Origin: a virus
Strand: one strand, 5' to 3'
Length of the DNA: 35,240 nucleotides
Virus record (IMG/VR): IMGVR_UViG_3300030104_003337
Coordinates: 1 to 35,240 of that record
The notes under the pieces were generated by a model. The model saw only the letters and a program-made list of their open reading frames with translations. It was not told the DNA's origin and did no database searches. The translations under genes were made by a program, and so were the position numbers. Shown piece by piece: positions 15,513 to 23,960 of this stretch. The stretch's first letter is position 1. Each line of letters starts with the position of its first letter.

Positions 15513-17594
15513 TTAGAAATTCATACCAAAGTTTTTGGCAGCACGTTTAAAATATTCTAATTGTTTTTTTAGCTCGTTTATTAACGCAACCTCTCCTGGG
15601 GCAACATCAATAACGTGATTAAGCCTAGTTCTTGAAACTTTATAAGCTTGCCTTACATACTCCAATAATTGATCCCCATCAGCACCATCAATATTATCAA
15701 CCACCTCAAGATCAGCGAATGCCCGTGTCCAATTTGGCGCAGTTTCTCCATCCTCTGACCTTAGTTCTGCAAGTGGGGTTTCTATTCTAGCTCTTCTCTC
15801 AAATTCAGCTATTCGATCCCTCATATCTTTTGCAACATTGCTTTGAAACTCGCTTTCTGCTGTTGCCTTGTACTTTTGGTATTCATCTTGGATTTCTTGT
15901 GTCGTGACCTGTCTGTCATTTAGGTCTGGACTAGTTCTTTTCAAACGTACAAATTCCCGTAATCTTGCTTCAAGATCATTAACAAACTTAGCAGCAGCAA
16001 TGTATAAAGTATCTTCCTGTAGACCCTGGCTTCTTAACTCAAGTAAACTTGCACCGGTTCTATTCTTTTCTTCTTTTATAATATTGGTAATTGTGGTGTA
16101 CGCATTATTATCTTCTTTTTGCAGCTTAATTTTTTCTGCATATTCTTTAAGAATATCGCGTTGATCAAAGCGATCAAGACTCTTGCCACCAAATGTGTAA
16201 TCTTCCACCATTTTTCTTAAAAGTGTATTGGTTAATGCGCCATCTTCTAATAGCGCATCTAAATCTTCTTTAATTGGAGTAAAATAAGCTACCCTTAAAT
16301 CTGGACGATATCCACTTAACCCTCTAGTCACTCTAAACGCATATTCTTCAACATTAGGATCAATAGCTTCGTTAATATTCTTTTGTTCTGCATCCGTTAT
16401 GCGCAACGATCTTAGCAGCTCTGGGTCATTAAGAAAATTAACAATCTTTCTTTTTACATCAACAGTAAAAACCGTCCTTGCAGTTAAAGTATCTATTAAA
16501 CCTACTCGACCATTTCTTATAGTTGGATGATTTTCTAAGCCAGTACCTTCTAAAAATTGATCAAAAGCTTTGTTTATCGCGTCTTTAGTCCCTAATTTCC
16601 CATTACCAGGAATTACTTGAAGCCGTGTAATTAAAGTGGACTTGTTTTCTGATACTTCAGCTTCTTTTCTTTTTGTAAAGTCATCAAACTTTTTTCTGCT
16701 TTGTGAGGCATCATCTAGCAATTTATTAAGTAGTTCTGTACCATCAGCGTCCGTCATTTGCGATAAGGCAAATAGAACTTCGGGCGGATTTTCTAGCATA
16801 AAAGCTTTTTTTTGTGCATCATCAAAACCAAGGTTAGCAAGCTTTTTATCAATCGTATTTCCTTCAGCATTATGAAAAGCTATGAGATCAAATACTCTGG
16901 CATCTCCCTTACTGGGGTCGTCTTTTATAAAATCTGAAGTAATTTTCACTCCATATGTTTGATGATAAGTCTGTAAGGCAATTTTACCTTTTTCCGTTAT
17001 GACCATCTCACCAGCTTCATTGCGGGTAAAATTCCCTGATGAGGTCTTTAGAAGAGCATTTTTAGAAGTTATCTGTTCTACAATTGTTGTCCGGCTATTT
17101 AAATTATCAAATACTGCATTTTCTTTTTGCTTTTTTGCCAATGCAGCCCTGGCAGCTATAGCCGTATCTATCTTAGAGCGTAGCCTTAATCTTGCGCCCT
17201 GTTCAGCAATATTAAACTTGCTTTCAAATTTCATTACGGAATTAACATTGGTTCCGATATTATTGCGCAGTGTAGCCTTAATTTCAGCAACCCTCTGCTG
17301 CCAGCGTGGGTTATCGCCATCGAGTACGGAATAAATATTACTATCCCGACCCATATCATATTCTAGCTGTCTAAGCTGGTCACTCGCTGCCAATAGGTTT
17401 TCATCAAGCTTTAATTCTTCAGCCACACGATAACGCTGTAAAGCAACTTCCCGTACCTGGTTTACAAATTCGTTAACAGGGGCTGCTTTATCCAGTTCAG
17501 CCTTTGCTACACTAAAGCTTTTTCTTGCCCGTATAGAAGCTCCTGGAGCGCGGTTGGAAGGATTAAAACTTGCTGTGTAAGTTGGAATACGCAT
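15513..17594 (-). CDS. Helical internal virion protein
   Basis: The 693-aa protein is nearly all charged helix (many Lys, Glu, Arg, Gln), without membrane segments or cysteine clusters. It is followed by the 797-aa and 1127-aa genes and preceded by a gp14-like gene, the position of T7 gp15. Such proteins form the core inside the head and part of the ejection channel. No enzyme motif is seen. The ATG at 17594 follows the previous stop directly. Confidence 0.6.
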   Translation of the reverse strand: MRIPTYTASFNPSNRAPGASIRARKSFSVAKAELDKAAPVNEFVNQVREVALQRYRVAEELKLDENLLAASDQLRQLEYDMGRDSNIYSVLDGDNPRWQQRVAEIKATLRNNIGTNVNSVMKFESKFNIAEQGARLRLRSKIDTAIAARAALAKKQKENAVFDNLNSRTTIVEQITSKNALLKTSSGNFTRNEAGEMVITEKGKIALQTYHQTYGVKITSDFIKDDPSKGDARVFDLIAFHNAEGNTIDKKLANLGFDDAQKKAFMLENPPEVLFALSQMTDADGTELLNKLLDDASQSRKKFDDFTKRKEAEVSENKSTLITRLQVIPGNGKLGTKDAINKAFDQFLEGTGLENHPTIRNGRVGLIDTLTARTVFTVDVKRKIVNFLNDPELLRSLRITDAEQKNINEAIDPNVEEYAFRVTRGLSGYRPDLRVAYFTPIKEDLDALLEDGALTNTLLRKMVEDYTFGGKSLDRFDQRDILKEYAEKIKLQKEDNNAYTTITNIIKEEKNRTGASLLELRSQGLQEDTLYIAAAKFVNDLEARLREFVRLKRTSPDLNDRQVTTQEIQDEYQKYKATAESEFQSNVAKDMRDRIAEFERRARIETPLAELRSEDGETAPNWTRAFADLEVVDNIDGADGDQLLEYVRQAYKVSRTRLNHVIDVAPGEVALINELKKQLEYFKRAAKNFGMNF

Positions 17595-18143
17595 TTATTT
17601 TCCTATGTCTTTCCCACCGTACATTTCATAGCCCATTTGAGCTGACTGGCCTAAACTGCTAATTAATGATTTGGTTCCTTGCGCCTGTAAGCTGGCTGCT
17701 TGTGCGCCACCTTCCATACGCGATAATTCTGCCTGTAATCGGGCATCTTCCTGTTTATCGCTGATTTCCATATTAATCATTTCATTTTCAAACTCCATTT
17801 GGGATAGAGTAAAATCAAATTCCCTTGCGCTTTCCAAACCCACAAAGATAGGCGTACCCTGGGAAAGATCTACACCCGCATAGGCAAATCCGGCACGTTG
17901 CTCACCACGCAAGGCATCAAAGTCCTTTCTGGATCTTTTCTTGGCCGTAATCAGGTTTTGATTAATAATCCCCCGTTGTTTTTCCAGGAGATCAATATCT
18001 CGTTCGATCAAACCGGCATTAAACTCGCCAACTTCCCTGGCTGCTTTCGCTGCACTGTCAGCAGCACGTTTTTGGGTTAATCCCCCTAGGATTGATAACC
18101 CCACACTTACTGCTGGATTAGCTAAAAAAGTAAAAATGCCCAT
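17595..18143 (-). CDS. Internal virion protein, T7 gp14-like
   Basis: The 182-aa protein starts MGIFTFLANPAVSVGLSILG, a hydrophobic Gly/Ala-rich segment, and continues with long helices (AAREVGEFNAGLIERDIDLL, then RSRKDFDALRGEQRAGFAYA) and the GVDLSQGTP motif typical of gp14-like internal virion protein B in short-tailed phages. A TTG-initiated form four residues longer is possible, but ATG 18143 is the better start, next to the tail-tube stop at 18145. It likely forms part of the ejection conduit across the outer membrane. Confidence 0.75.
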   Translation of the reverse strand: MGIFTFLANPAVSVGLSILGGLTQKRAADSAAKAAREVGEFNAGLIERDIDLLEKQRGIINQNLITAKKRSRKDFDALRGEQRAGFAYAGVDLSQGTPIFVGLESAREFDFTLSQMEFENEMINMEISDKQEDARLQAELSRMEGGAQAASLQAQGTKSLISSLGQSAQMGYEMYGGKDIGK

Positions 18144-18144
18144 A

Positions 18145-20517
18145 TTAAATATCAAATGTTGTTAATCGTGGATAAATCGCCAACACAGTGAGTGGTAAAG
18201 CTTGCGTTTGCCTTATAAACACCGTGTCGTTGTCATAAAATGTGCCTGTAAATTCCACCTCTTTATCTCCTGTAAATAAAGGTACAGCTTCACTAGCTGC
18301 CATAGAACTATCCCTAAAAGGAACACTTTCCAGTGTGGAACTATTTGGACCTACGTCCAGCCCTACCGTATTCAACAATCGAACCGTTACACCATGTAAT
18401 CTCTTGGGCTTACCCTGGCTTGTGCCATCCACACTGCCAGCTTCTAAACGTAGGGTTTTCATATTGGAATTATAGCCTAAACCCATTACAGCCAAGGTGC
18501 TGTCATAGCTTAAAGTAACATCACCACCGCTTACTGTTCTCACAGCATGAGCCGCACCATTTGCCGTAATAGAAATAATTTGACCCTCTAAATGCCATAA
18601 TCCTGTCATGGCTGTCGTTCTTGCTGTGGAATAGTCCACAGGCGTAGGCCAAGCATCAGGGCCAGGAAACGTTAAAGCACTATCGCAGAAAAAAGCTTCT
18701 TCCGTTGTCGTTCCAAATTCTATTGATTTTAATCTTTCTATATACCTTTTTGTGGCCCCATTAATTGTTCTTTTAACAATTAAATATAATTCATCTTCCC
18801 CATCACTTGATGGTAAGGTTGCAATACTTTCTACAACGGCGTTTGTTTGTGATGCACATCTTAAATTGTTGTCATCTGAGGATGTTGCTGTAACCACCTG
18901 ACCAATGGACGATTTAATTGTTACAGCTGCTGAACTGGCTGTCGCTGTGAAATCACTATGGTTATTGATCGTTGTTGCTAGATTTGTAGCCGTTGTATTA
19001 CTATCATTAAGAACGGGAATAAAATGCAGCGTGGATGTTGCTGACGTTGTTCCTGGGGGATCAGATGTAAAAGTTACACTTGTTCCATCCCCTTTTGCTA
19101 ATGTTATTGTTTTCCCACCAAAAGAAGAAGTGACACTACCCACATTTACCGTTGTTGTTCCTATGACCCCGCCAATAACGTGCTTGGACCACGCAACCAC
19201 CTGTTCTTCCCGCCTATACGTCATGGAAAGAAGTGTACCGTCTGATCTTAACGCCCAGACAATACTATCTGGTTCTTGTTGATAGGCAAATTCCGTAATA
19301 CCACCTTTTGTAATATGCTCAGAAAGTATGGTCATATCAGGGGCTTGGTACCCAAACTCATCGACATCACCAACATACTTAAACTCTCGGACTTTTCGCC
19401 CATTACGCTGCAAAAACAAGGTAACATCAGCGACCTGTACAGGAGCTACCGTGGCAGAACCGTAATTACTGTATTTTCTAATGAGCGTTGTGGTCGGTGT
19501 TATTGGACCTTCATTGGATGTTGTGACAACAAATTCACCGCCAGCCGTACCCACCGTTAAAACACGGGTTGCACTCATCCATCTAATTTCATTAACAGTA
19601 TTACTTGCAATGGTGTAAATCAAAGCATCATCCGCTGTTGCAGATCCAACAGCAAAATTATCGTAATCGCCATTTTTTGAAAACCACAGTGTTTGTGGGT
19701 TCGTAGCCGTATTGGCAAATACCAGCCGTTGCTCAAAAAACGTAACGACAGAGGGATAATGGTTGGCACTATTAATGGTTGGTGATGGTGTGCCGGCAAC
19801 GCTGAAATCAGAAAAAGCCCAGGCGTTATTAGCCGTTCTTGTTAATGTTTGTATTTTATAACTTGAGTGAACAAAATACATCGTGTCGGCACTTTGAACA
19901 TAGTTTAACCCTGATAAATCTGCTTTTGGATAAATCGTTGCTATTTCATAAATTTTATCAACGGTTTGAGTTTCGCCGGCTGAAAACGTACCTTCACTGG
20001 TAGTATTAATTGCCGCTCCATGTAAATCCGTTAGGGTAAACGTTGTATTAGTTTTATTTGCTATTCTGAAATTTCTGTTTTGCAAATTTGGCAAATAAGT
20101 TGCAGCCTTACCCTCAATATTTAAAAATATTTCATCCCCATTACTTAGCCCGTGATCTGTACTTGTGGTAAAGACCCCAGGATTAGCATTAGTCATGGCT
20201 GATAAGGTTTTAGGGGAAACAGTTAAAACTTGCTGTCCATTGCGATACACACGCATGATTTGATCGCCAAATTCTAAAATATAAGTATCTGACGTTTTAA
20301 ACTGAAACGGAATTAACCGCGTTTCATCGTCACTATCCTTAACCTCGCCTAGAAACTCCGTGCCTGGTCTTCGCGTTACCCCACCTTGAGGCAGCACTAA
20401 AAAGTTTGTTAAATCGGACAATCCTTCGGCATATTTTGCCAAACCCGTTCTGCCCGATAAACGGGGCGTGATTTCTCCACCTGTAAAAGAGGATAAGGAT
20501 GGGGCCGATTTAGCCAT
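18145..20517 (-). CDS. Tail tubular protein B (nozzle, T7 gp12-like)
   Basis: The 790-aa protein starts with SFTGGEITPRLSGRTGLAKY, then NFLVLPQGGVTRRPGTEFLG and RLIPFQFKTSDTYILEFGDQ, the hallmark N-terminus of gp12-like nozzle proteins. Later blocks PSVVTFFEQRLVFANT and NPQTLWFSKNGDYDNF (residues ~250-290) are also characteristic. It should form the distal tail tube to which fibres attach. It is coupled to the adaptor gene upstream (shared base at 20517). Length is typical. Confidence 0.9.
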   Translation of the reverse strand: MAKSAPSLSSFTGGEITPRLSGRTGLAKYAEGLSDLTNFLVLPQGGVTRRPGTEFLGEVKDSDDETRLIPFQFKTSDTYILEFGDQIMRVYRNGQQVLTVSPKTLSAMTNANPGVFTTSTDHGLSNGDEIFLNIEGKAATYLPNLQNRNFRIANKTNTTFTLTDLHGAAINTTSEGTFSAGETQTVDKIYEIATIYPKADLSGLNYVQSADTMYFVHSSYKIQTLTRTANNAWAFSDFSVAGTPSPTINSANHYPSVVTFFEQRLVFANTATNPQTLWFSKNGDYDNFAVGSATADDALIYTIASNTVNEIRWMSATRVLTVGTAGGEFVVTTSNEGPITPTTTLIRKYSNYGSATVAPVQVADVTLFLQRNGRKVREFKYVGDVDEFGYQAPDMTILSEHITKGGITEFAYQQEPDSIVWALRSDGTLLSMTYRREEQVVAWSKHVIGGVIGTTTVNVGSVTSSFGGKTITLAKGDGTSVTFTSDPPGTTSATSTLHFIPVLNDSNTTATNLATTINNHSDFTATASSAAVTIKSSIGQVVTATSSDDNNLRCASQTNAVVESIATLPSSDGEDELYLIVKRTINGATKRYIERLKSIEFGTTTEEAFFCDSALTFPGPDAWPTPVDYSTARTTAMTGLWHLEGQIISITANGAAHAVRTVSGGDVTLSYDSTLAVMGLGYNSNMKTLRLEAGSVDGTSQGKPKRLHGVTVRLLNTVGLDVGPNSSTLESVPFRDSSMAASEAVPLFTGDKEVEFTGTFYDNDTVFIRQTQALPLTVLAIYPRLTTFDI

Positions 20518-21122
20518 TAAAATCTGCTTTCAATAAAATCAGAAGCTTCAACACGCTGTGGCGCACCTTCTGTAGCATCCACAAACCGTGCTTCTTTAAG
20601 TTTTTCCTGATAAAGCTGATACGTTGAGTTCATCAGGGTATTGGACCCCGTAATGGCATAACAAACCTCATGGGCCAGTCTTGCCGATAACGCTTCAATT
20701 AAACCACTGTCGTACTGGGTGGTATCGGTAATCTGTCCAATATACTTGATTTTTGCCGTACCCTCATTGGTTAACAGCTTTTTACCTTCAATAACAAACA
20801 CCGGTGATCCATCTGTGGAAGTCATATTATCCTGGGGATAGGTTAAGGTTCCATTGCTAAATTCAAGAACTCTTAAACAAGCCGGATCTGTCGGGAGAAT
20901 AAACTGGCTTTCATAGCCAAAAGCCGGAGAGGAACTGTCCTTAGATAACGCTGCCCTTGAAATTAAACTATTCCAGGGATGCGCTCTAAACACACTGTCA
21001 CGGACATTATCAAACCTTTGATTAATGACGGTCGCTGCCTTTACATTTTCCGTTAGGGAACTAATGGTGCTTGCGCCAATAATATTTAAGGCAAAGTTTG
21101 CAATATCAACTTTTGAGGCCAT
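20517..21122 (-). CDS. Tail tubular protein A (adaptor, T7 gp11-like)
   Basis: The 201-aa protein has the gp11-like layout: helical start (DIANFALNIIGASTISSLTE), FDNVRDSVFRAHPWN, then FILPTDPACLRVLEF and a C-terminal helix ELKEARF-type segment (here KLKEARFVDATEG). It forms the ring between portal and nozzle. It lies next to the nozzle gene as in T7. The promoter is not evident, and a strong terminator stands just upstream at 21147-21164, so part of its transcript must come from read-through. Confidence 0.9.
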   Translation of the reverse strand: MASKVDIANFALNIIGASTISSLTENVKAATVINQRFDNVRDSVFRAHPWNSLISRAALSKDSSSPAFGYESQFILPTDPACLRVLEFSNGTLTYPQDNMTSTDGSPVFVIEGKKLLTNEGTAKIKYIGQITDTTQYDSGLIEALSARLAHEVCYAITGSNTLMNSTYQLYQEKLKEARFVDATEGAPQRVEASDFIESRF

Positions 21123-21134
21123 AAAAAAATCTCC

Positions 21135-21164
21135 AAAAAAAAAGAAGGGGGGATTGCTCCCCCC
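21135..21164 (-). terminator. Terminator between capsid and tail genes
   Basis: On the minus strand GGGGGG-AGCAAT-CCCCCC (21164-21147) forms a six-pair GC stem with a six-base loop, followed by TTCTTTTTTTTT. It comes immediately after the 154-aa decoration-protein stop and before the tail adaptor. It probably sets capsid transcript levels above tail transcript levels. Confidence 0.85.
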
Positions 21165-21172
21165 AACTAGTT

Positions 21173-21637
21173 TTAATCAATGACGTAATGCATTGTGAGT
21201 TCAACGGTGCCTGTACCAGCAGCACCACCCATCACAACAGTAATAGGAATGCCGGTTTTGTCTGCATTCACAACGGAATTTCTTCCTAGTGCAGACGTAG
21301 CAGCAATATCCACTGTCGTAATGCTCGTGCTTGCAGCAGCAGCTTTGTACTCATCAACATCCAGCGCAACGTCTGTGCCGTCACTGTCTTTGTAAGCAGC
21401 ATGGCCTACAGACAAGGTTGTTGATGAACCCATTGCATCATGGACAAGCTCTCCTGAGAGTATTCTTGCGCCATTTGGCAAGTTGAACATTTCGATAACA
21501 TCACCAGACGCTAGGCTGGAAGCTTCATAGAGCGCATACGCAACCCTCATTCGGCCACCCATCTCATTGGGCTTGATGTTTTCTTTCGGATCATTTTGAT
21601 CCCACTTGGTTTTCTGTGCAGAATAAACAGTAGCCAT
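21173..21637 (-). CDS. Small structural protein, probable head decoration protein
   Basis: The 154-aa protein follows the major capsid gene by 13 nt and precedes a terminator. It is small, Gly/Ala/Ser/Thr-rich and beta-like: DVIEMFNLPNGARILSGELV, TTLSVGHAAYKDSDGTDV, ITVVMGGAAGTGTVELTMHY. Proteins with this look directly after the capsid gene of short-tailed phages are virion components, often decorating the head. No enzyme motif is present. Assignment is by position and composition. Confidence 0.6.
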   Translation of the reverse strand: MATVYSAQKTKWDQNDPKENIKPNEMGGRMRVAYALYEASSLASGDVIEMFNLPNGARILSGELVHDAMGSSTTLSVGHAAYKDSDGTDVALDVDEYKAAAASTSITTVDIAATSALGRNSVVNADKTGIPITVVMGGAAGTGTVELTMHYVID

Positions 21638-21650
21638 AATTCAGTTCTCC

Positions 21651-22301
21651 TTATTCGTTACATGCGATTTGGACTACAGAAGTTTCCTGTAGACGAGTCG
21701 CACCAAATGATGAACAATAATAAACTTGAGTGGCGTACGACTTGTCTGCCCTCTCATCTATTTTTGCGGTTGGTTCTTTGCCGATAGCCAACTTCGCGCC
21801 ATCTTGTGCAAAAGCATAGCAAAGTCTGCTTGTACCATCGTCCGTTAGGCGATTGGAACGAATGAACTTAAAGCCCATAAACGTATCAATCTCACCTTGA
21901 ACAAGAGCTTTTACAGTATTGTAATCTGCACTTGTAACGGTTGATAGATTAAGCAAGTCTTCGATTTGCTCCGGTGATACCACCATGTATCTTGGAATAG
22001 ACGGATCAGTATCCGCTTCGTCCAAAATCTTTTTAGCAGAAATCATTTTTGCCAATGATAGCCCCGTGCTGCCATGCACGATCTTTTGTGCTGATGGTAA
22101 AGCTGTGGATGTAGAACCAGTAGTTCCTGTCTTGGCTGTTCCACCAAGAGCAGCAATGATTACGTCATCCATTGCCCGACCAATCGCAGCTGCTGCTGCC
22201 CTGGCATAGGTTGATGTTGGATCAATCAACATGCGTAGCTTATCCTGATCGTCAATAAGATCCGCATATTCATAATCGGTTAGAGTTACCATGCGTCTTG
22301 C
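21651..22301 (-). CDS. Major capsid protein, exon 2
   Basis: Exon 2 gives 216 residues beginning ARRMVTLTDYEYADLIDDQD, directly continuing exon 1 (..DTPLMDTPH + ARRMVTL). The join restores the DTPH.RRMVTL..YE.AD sequence normal in capsid proteins of this phage group. Further blocks AAAAAIGRAMDDVIIAALGG, KMISAKKILDEAD, RYMVVSPEQIEDLL and FMGFKFIRSNRL are typical of HK97-fold capsid subunits. The spliced protein is 285 aa. Without splicing, translation could start at an AUG formed by the last three intron bases (22304-22302), with AGGGTGA seven bases upstream, giving an N-terminally shortened form. Confidence 0.9.
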   Translation of the reverse strand, partial: ARRMVTLTDYEYADLIDDQDKLRMLIDPTSTYARAAAAAIGRAMDDVIIAALGGTAKTGTTGSTSTALPSAQKIVHGSTGLSLAKMISAKKILDEADTDPSIPRYMVVSPEQIEDLLNLSTVTSADYNTVKALVQGEIDTFMGFKFIRSNRLTDDGTSRLCYAFAQDGAKLAIGKEPTAKIDERADKSYATQVYYCSSFGATRLQETSVVQIACNE

Positions 22302-22547
22302 CATTTATGTTCACCCTGGCTCGTTAGTTCCAGGACCGCCTTTCGGCTGCTGTATATCACTATACAGATCAGACTATATCATCATCCTTTTAGGATGCTC
22401 TGCGCTTCGGATCACTTGACCCTACGCCTTTCGGCTAGTCGTTGAACCTTCCTGTTTCCAGGCTTGGCTGCTGATTATCTCATTGAGACTTCCCAGCAAT
22501 TCACAGAGTTTTCAAATTATATTGCTATAATAGGCCACTACAAGTTA
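22302..22547 (-). ncRNA. Group I self-splicing intron in the capsid gene (IA-like)
   Basis: The 246-nt intron (base 1 = 22547) shows every core element. P1: exon CCAU plus UA pairs with UAGUGG (i8-13), a U.G at the 5' splice site. P2: i17-22/27-32 with GCAA loop. P3: i40-46/144-150. P4: i50-54/75-79. P5: i60-63/67-70. P6a: i86-89/94-97 with GAAA loop. P7: GACUA i108-112 with UAGUC i172-176. Two extra hairpins, i113-122 and i126-139, are P7.1/P7.2 as in subgroup IA. P8: i151-156/160-165. P9: i181-187/192-198, then P9.1 and P9.2. P10: i4-8 with exon 2 GCAAG. The last base is the required G. The P, Q, R, S sequences are canonical (AAUCAGCAGCCAAG, GUUCAACGACUA, GAUAUAGUCU). There is no endonuclease ORF. 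Confidence 0.95.
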
Positions 22548-22754
22548 ATGGGGTGTGTCCATCAATGGGGTATCCCCATGTCTGGTCGTTCTGGCTTGAG
22601 CAGCAGCACTGCCGACTTGCTCAAAAAATGCCTTGTCACCATTAACAGTTTCAACGTCTACTGCTTCACGCAAAAGGGAACCCATTTGCTGTGACAACAT
22701 TTGGACATTGGCACTGTACTGATTGACAAAGGCGGTGGTTACTTGGGTACTCAA
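22548..22754 (-). CDS. Major capsid protein, exon 1
   Basis: Exon 1 encodes 69 residues, STQVTTAFVNQYSANVQML after the initiator, ending RTTRHGDTPLMDTPH. The start is TTG at 22754, six bases after a perfect AGGAGG, so strong translation is expected despite the rare start codon. The first three intron bases are a UAA in frame, so unspliced RNA makes only this 69-residue fragment. The N-terminal sequence (TAFV.QY..NV, GEKAFF-like GDKAFFEQVG) is that of capsid proteins in T7-like marine phages and fits scaffold and portal genes upstream. Confidence 0.9.
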
Positions 22755-22874
22755 AGTACACCTCCTAAGTTAAGTTTATTTAAGGGTTTTTGCGTCTGAT
22801 TATCCCGATAACGGGGTCATTCTTGCTTTTAAGGCCAAGCTATACCGTTGATTTACAACTTACGGGCTGGTCCG

Positions 22875-22901
22875 TGTTATAACTGTTATAAGTGTTATAT
22901 T
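22875..22901. repeat. Triple 9-nt repeat upstream of the capsid gene
   Basis: Three nonamers in a row, tgttataac, tgttataag, tgttatatt, lie in the 152-nt gap between scaffold and capsid genes. Bases 22875-22898 are identical, in opposite orientation, to 27992-28015 in array B upstream of terL. The rest of the gap holds the strong capsid ribosome site and a small CCCG-TTAT-CGGG hairpin near 22805-22815, without a T run. No clear promoter is visible. Confidence 0.75.
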
Positions 22902-22906
22902 GCCGG

Positions 22907-23716
22907 TTATCCAACCATATGATCACGCAGCGATAAGGCTTCCTGAACATAAAAATCGTGCTGTGGATGGGATTTATCCCAGTACGGCGTGTCTTTTGCC
23001 GTGACTTCCATCAGTTTTCTATTGGCTTCCTGGGGGGTCATAATTAAATCAGTTGTTTCACCTTCCAAGGTATCTTCCCCCATTTGACTGGCTAGACCGA
23101 CAAACATACGGATAACTTCCGGATGATCGCCTAAAAGTCTGCCATCAGCTAATTCTACTTTATCTAGCAAGTCCGTTGATCCCATTAATTGATTAACGGC
23201 ATTCTTTGCCAGTTTCATTTTCTGGTCGAACGCTTTGCCGTATTCTTTCTCAAGTTCTTCCCTTCCCTCTTTAACGAGGGTTTCGGTTTTTTCTTTTTGG
23301 ACAGATATTTCGGTACTGGCTTTTTCGGCAATCGATTTCGCCATACGTTCAGCTTGCTTTCCATTAAGACCGGTATCATAAGCAATCTGCTTAAAAGCAT
23401 CCAAATCAGGTTCATCAAAGCCTTGAACAGCTTTAAAGTCATACTGATTGGCAGCATCAGGACGGCCAAGCTTTTGGTAAACATTATTCCATTCCTCATC
23501 AGTTGCGCTTTTGCCAGGGAGTGGCAGCTTATCCGCGCCAATCATTTTCTGGGCGTGGACATAAGATTTCGCTAATCCCGCTGCATCTGTGAAATTCCGT
23601 AAGGATGGTTCGGTTTGCAGTTCTTCGGGTAGGGTATTAATAAAATGCACTGGGGCAGCTTCGGTTGCGGGAGCTTCCTGAGATCCAGGGTTTTCCTGGG
23701 TTGTCTCTTCATTCAT
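22907..23716 (-). CDS. Capsid scaffolding protein
   Basis: The 269-aa protein has the standard layout of podovirus scaffolds: an acidic, low-complexity start (EETTQENPGSQEAPATEAAP), then FINTLPEELQTEPSLRNF, DAAGLAKSYVHAQKMIGADK, LPLPGKSATDEEWNNVYQKL and GRPDAANQYDF. A long Lys/Glu helix (residues ~130-190) follows. It directs assembly of the prohead and leaves before packaging. Position between portal and capsid genes is as expected. The start overlaps the preceding gene by eight bases. Confidence 0.9.
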   Translation of the reverse strand: MNEETTQENPGSQEAPATEAAPVHFINTLPEELQTEPSLRNFTDAAGLAKSYVHAQKMIGADKLPLPGKSATDEEWNNVYQKLGRPDAANQYDFKAVQGFDEPDLDAFKQIAYDTGLNGKQAERMAKSIAEKASTEISVQKEKTETLVKEGREELEKEYGKAFDQKMKLAKNAVNQLMGSTDLLDKVELADGRLLGDHPEVIRMFVGLASQMGEDTLEGETTDLIMTPQEANRKLMEVTAKDTPYWDKSHPQHDFYVQEALSLRDHMVG

Positions 23717-23960
23717 TCGATATTCCTCTTTGTTGTTGCGGTTGTTTTTGTGGCTCCAACATTCTTAAAATATTCAAAACAACGGACCTCTGCCCTTCAA
23801 AGAAAGCAGTGTCATGGGAATCCCCTTTGGCATAAGTGGTCTGGTAAAACCCAAAGCATATTTTTAAATGCTCCAGCACCATTTCCCCATCATCACTTTT
23901 AAACACACGCTGATAGTTTCCCTTCAGCTGTTCTGTAGTAATTTCATTGATGTTCTTCAT
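23709..23960 (-). CDS. Bbp19-like small phage protein
   Basis: The 83-aa protein has a helix FKSDDGEMVLEHLKICFGFY followed by FFEGQRSVVLNILRMLE, the pattern of the Bbp19-like family (acquired next to portal genes in many short-tailed phages). Its function is unknown; location between portal and scaffold suggests a role in head assembly. It overlaps the portal stop by four bases (ATGA-type) and the scaffold start by eight. Confidence 0.7.
   Translation of the reverse strand: MKNINEITTEQLKGNYQRVFKSDDGEMVLEHLKICFGFYQTTYAKGDSHDTAFFEGQRSVVLNILRMLEPQKQPQQQRGISNE

Noticed and set aside
21651-22304. Capsid gene starting at ATG 22304 as a complete gene
   Set aside because: That ATG is the last three bases of the intron, and the missing N-terminus is encoded at 22548-22754. 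I kept it only as possible internal initiation.
23189-23575. + strand and second minus-strand frames inside the scaffold gene
   Set aside because: They are shadows of the Lys/Glu-rich scaffold codons, Phe/Leu- or Lys-rich, with no start signals.
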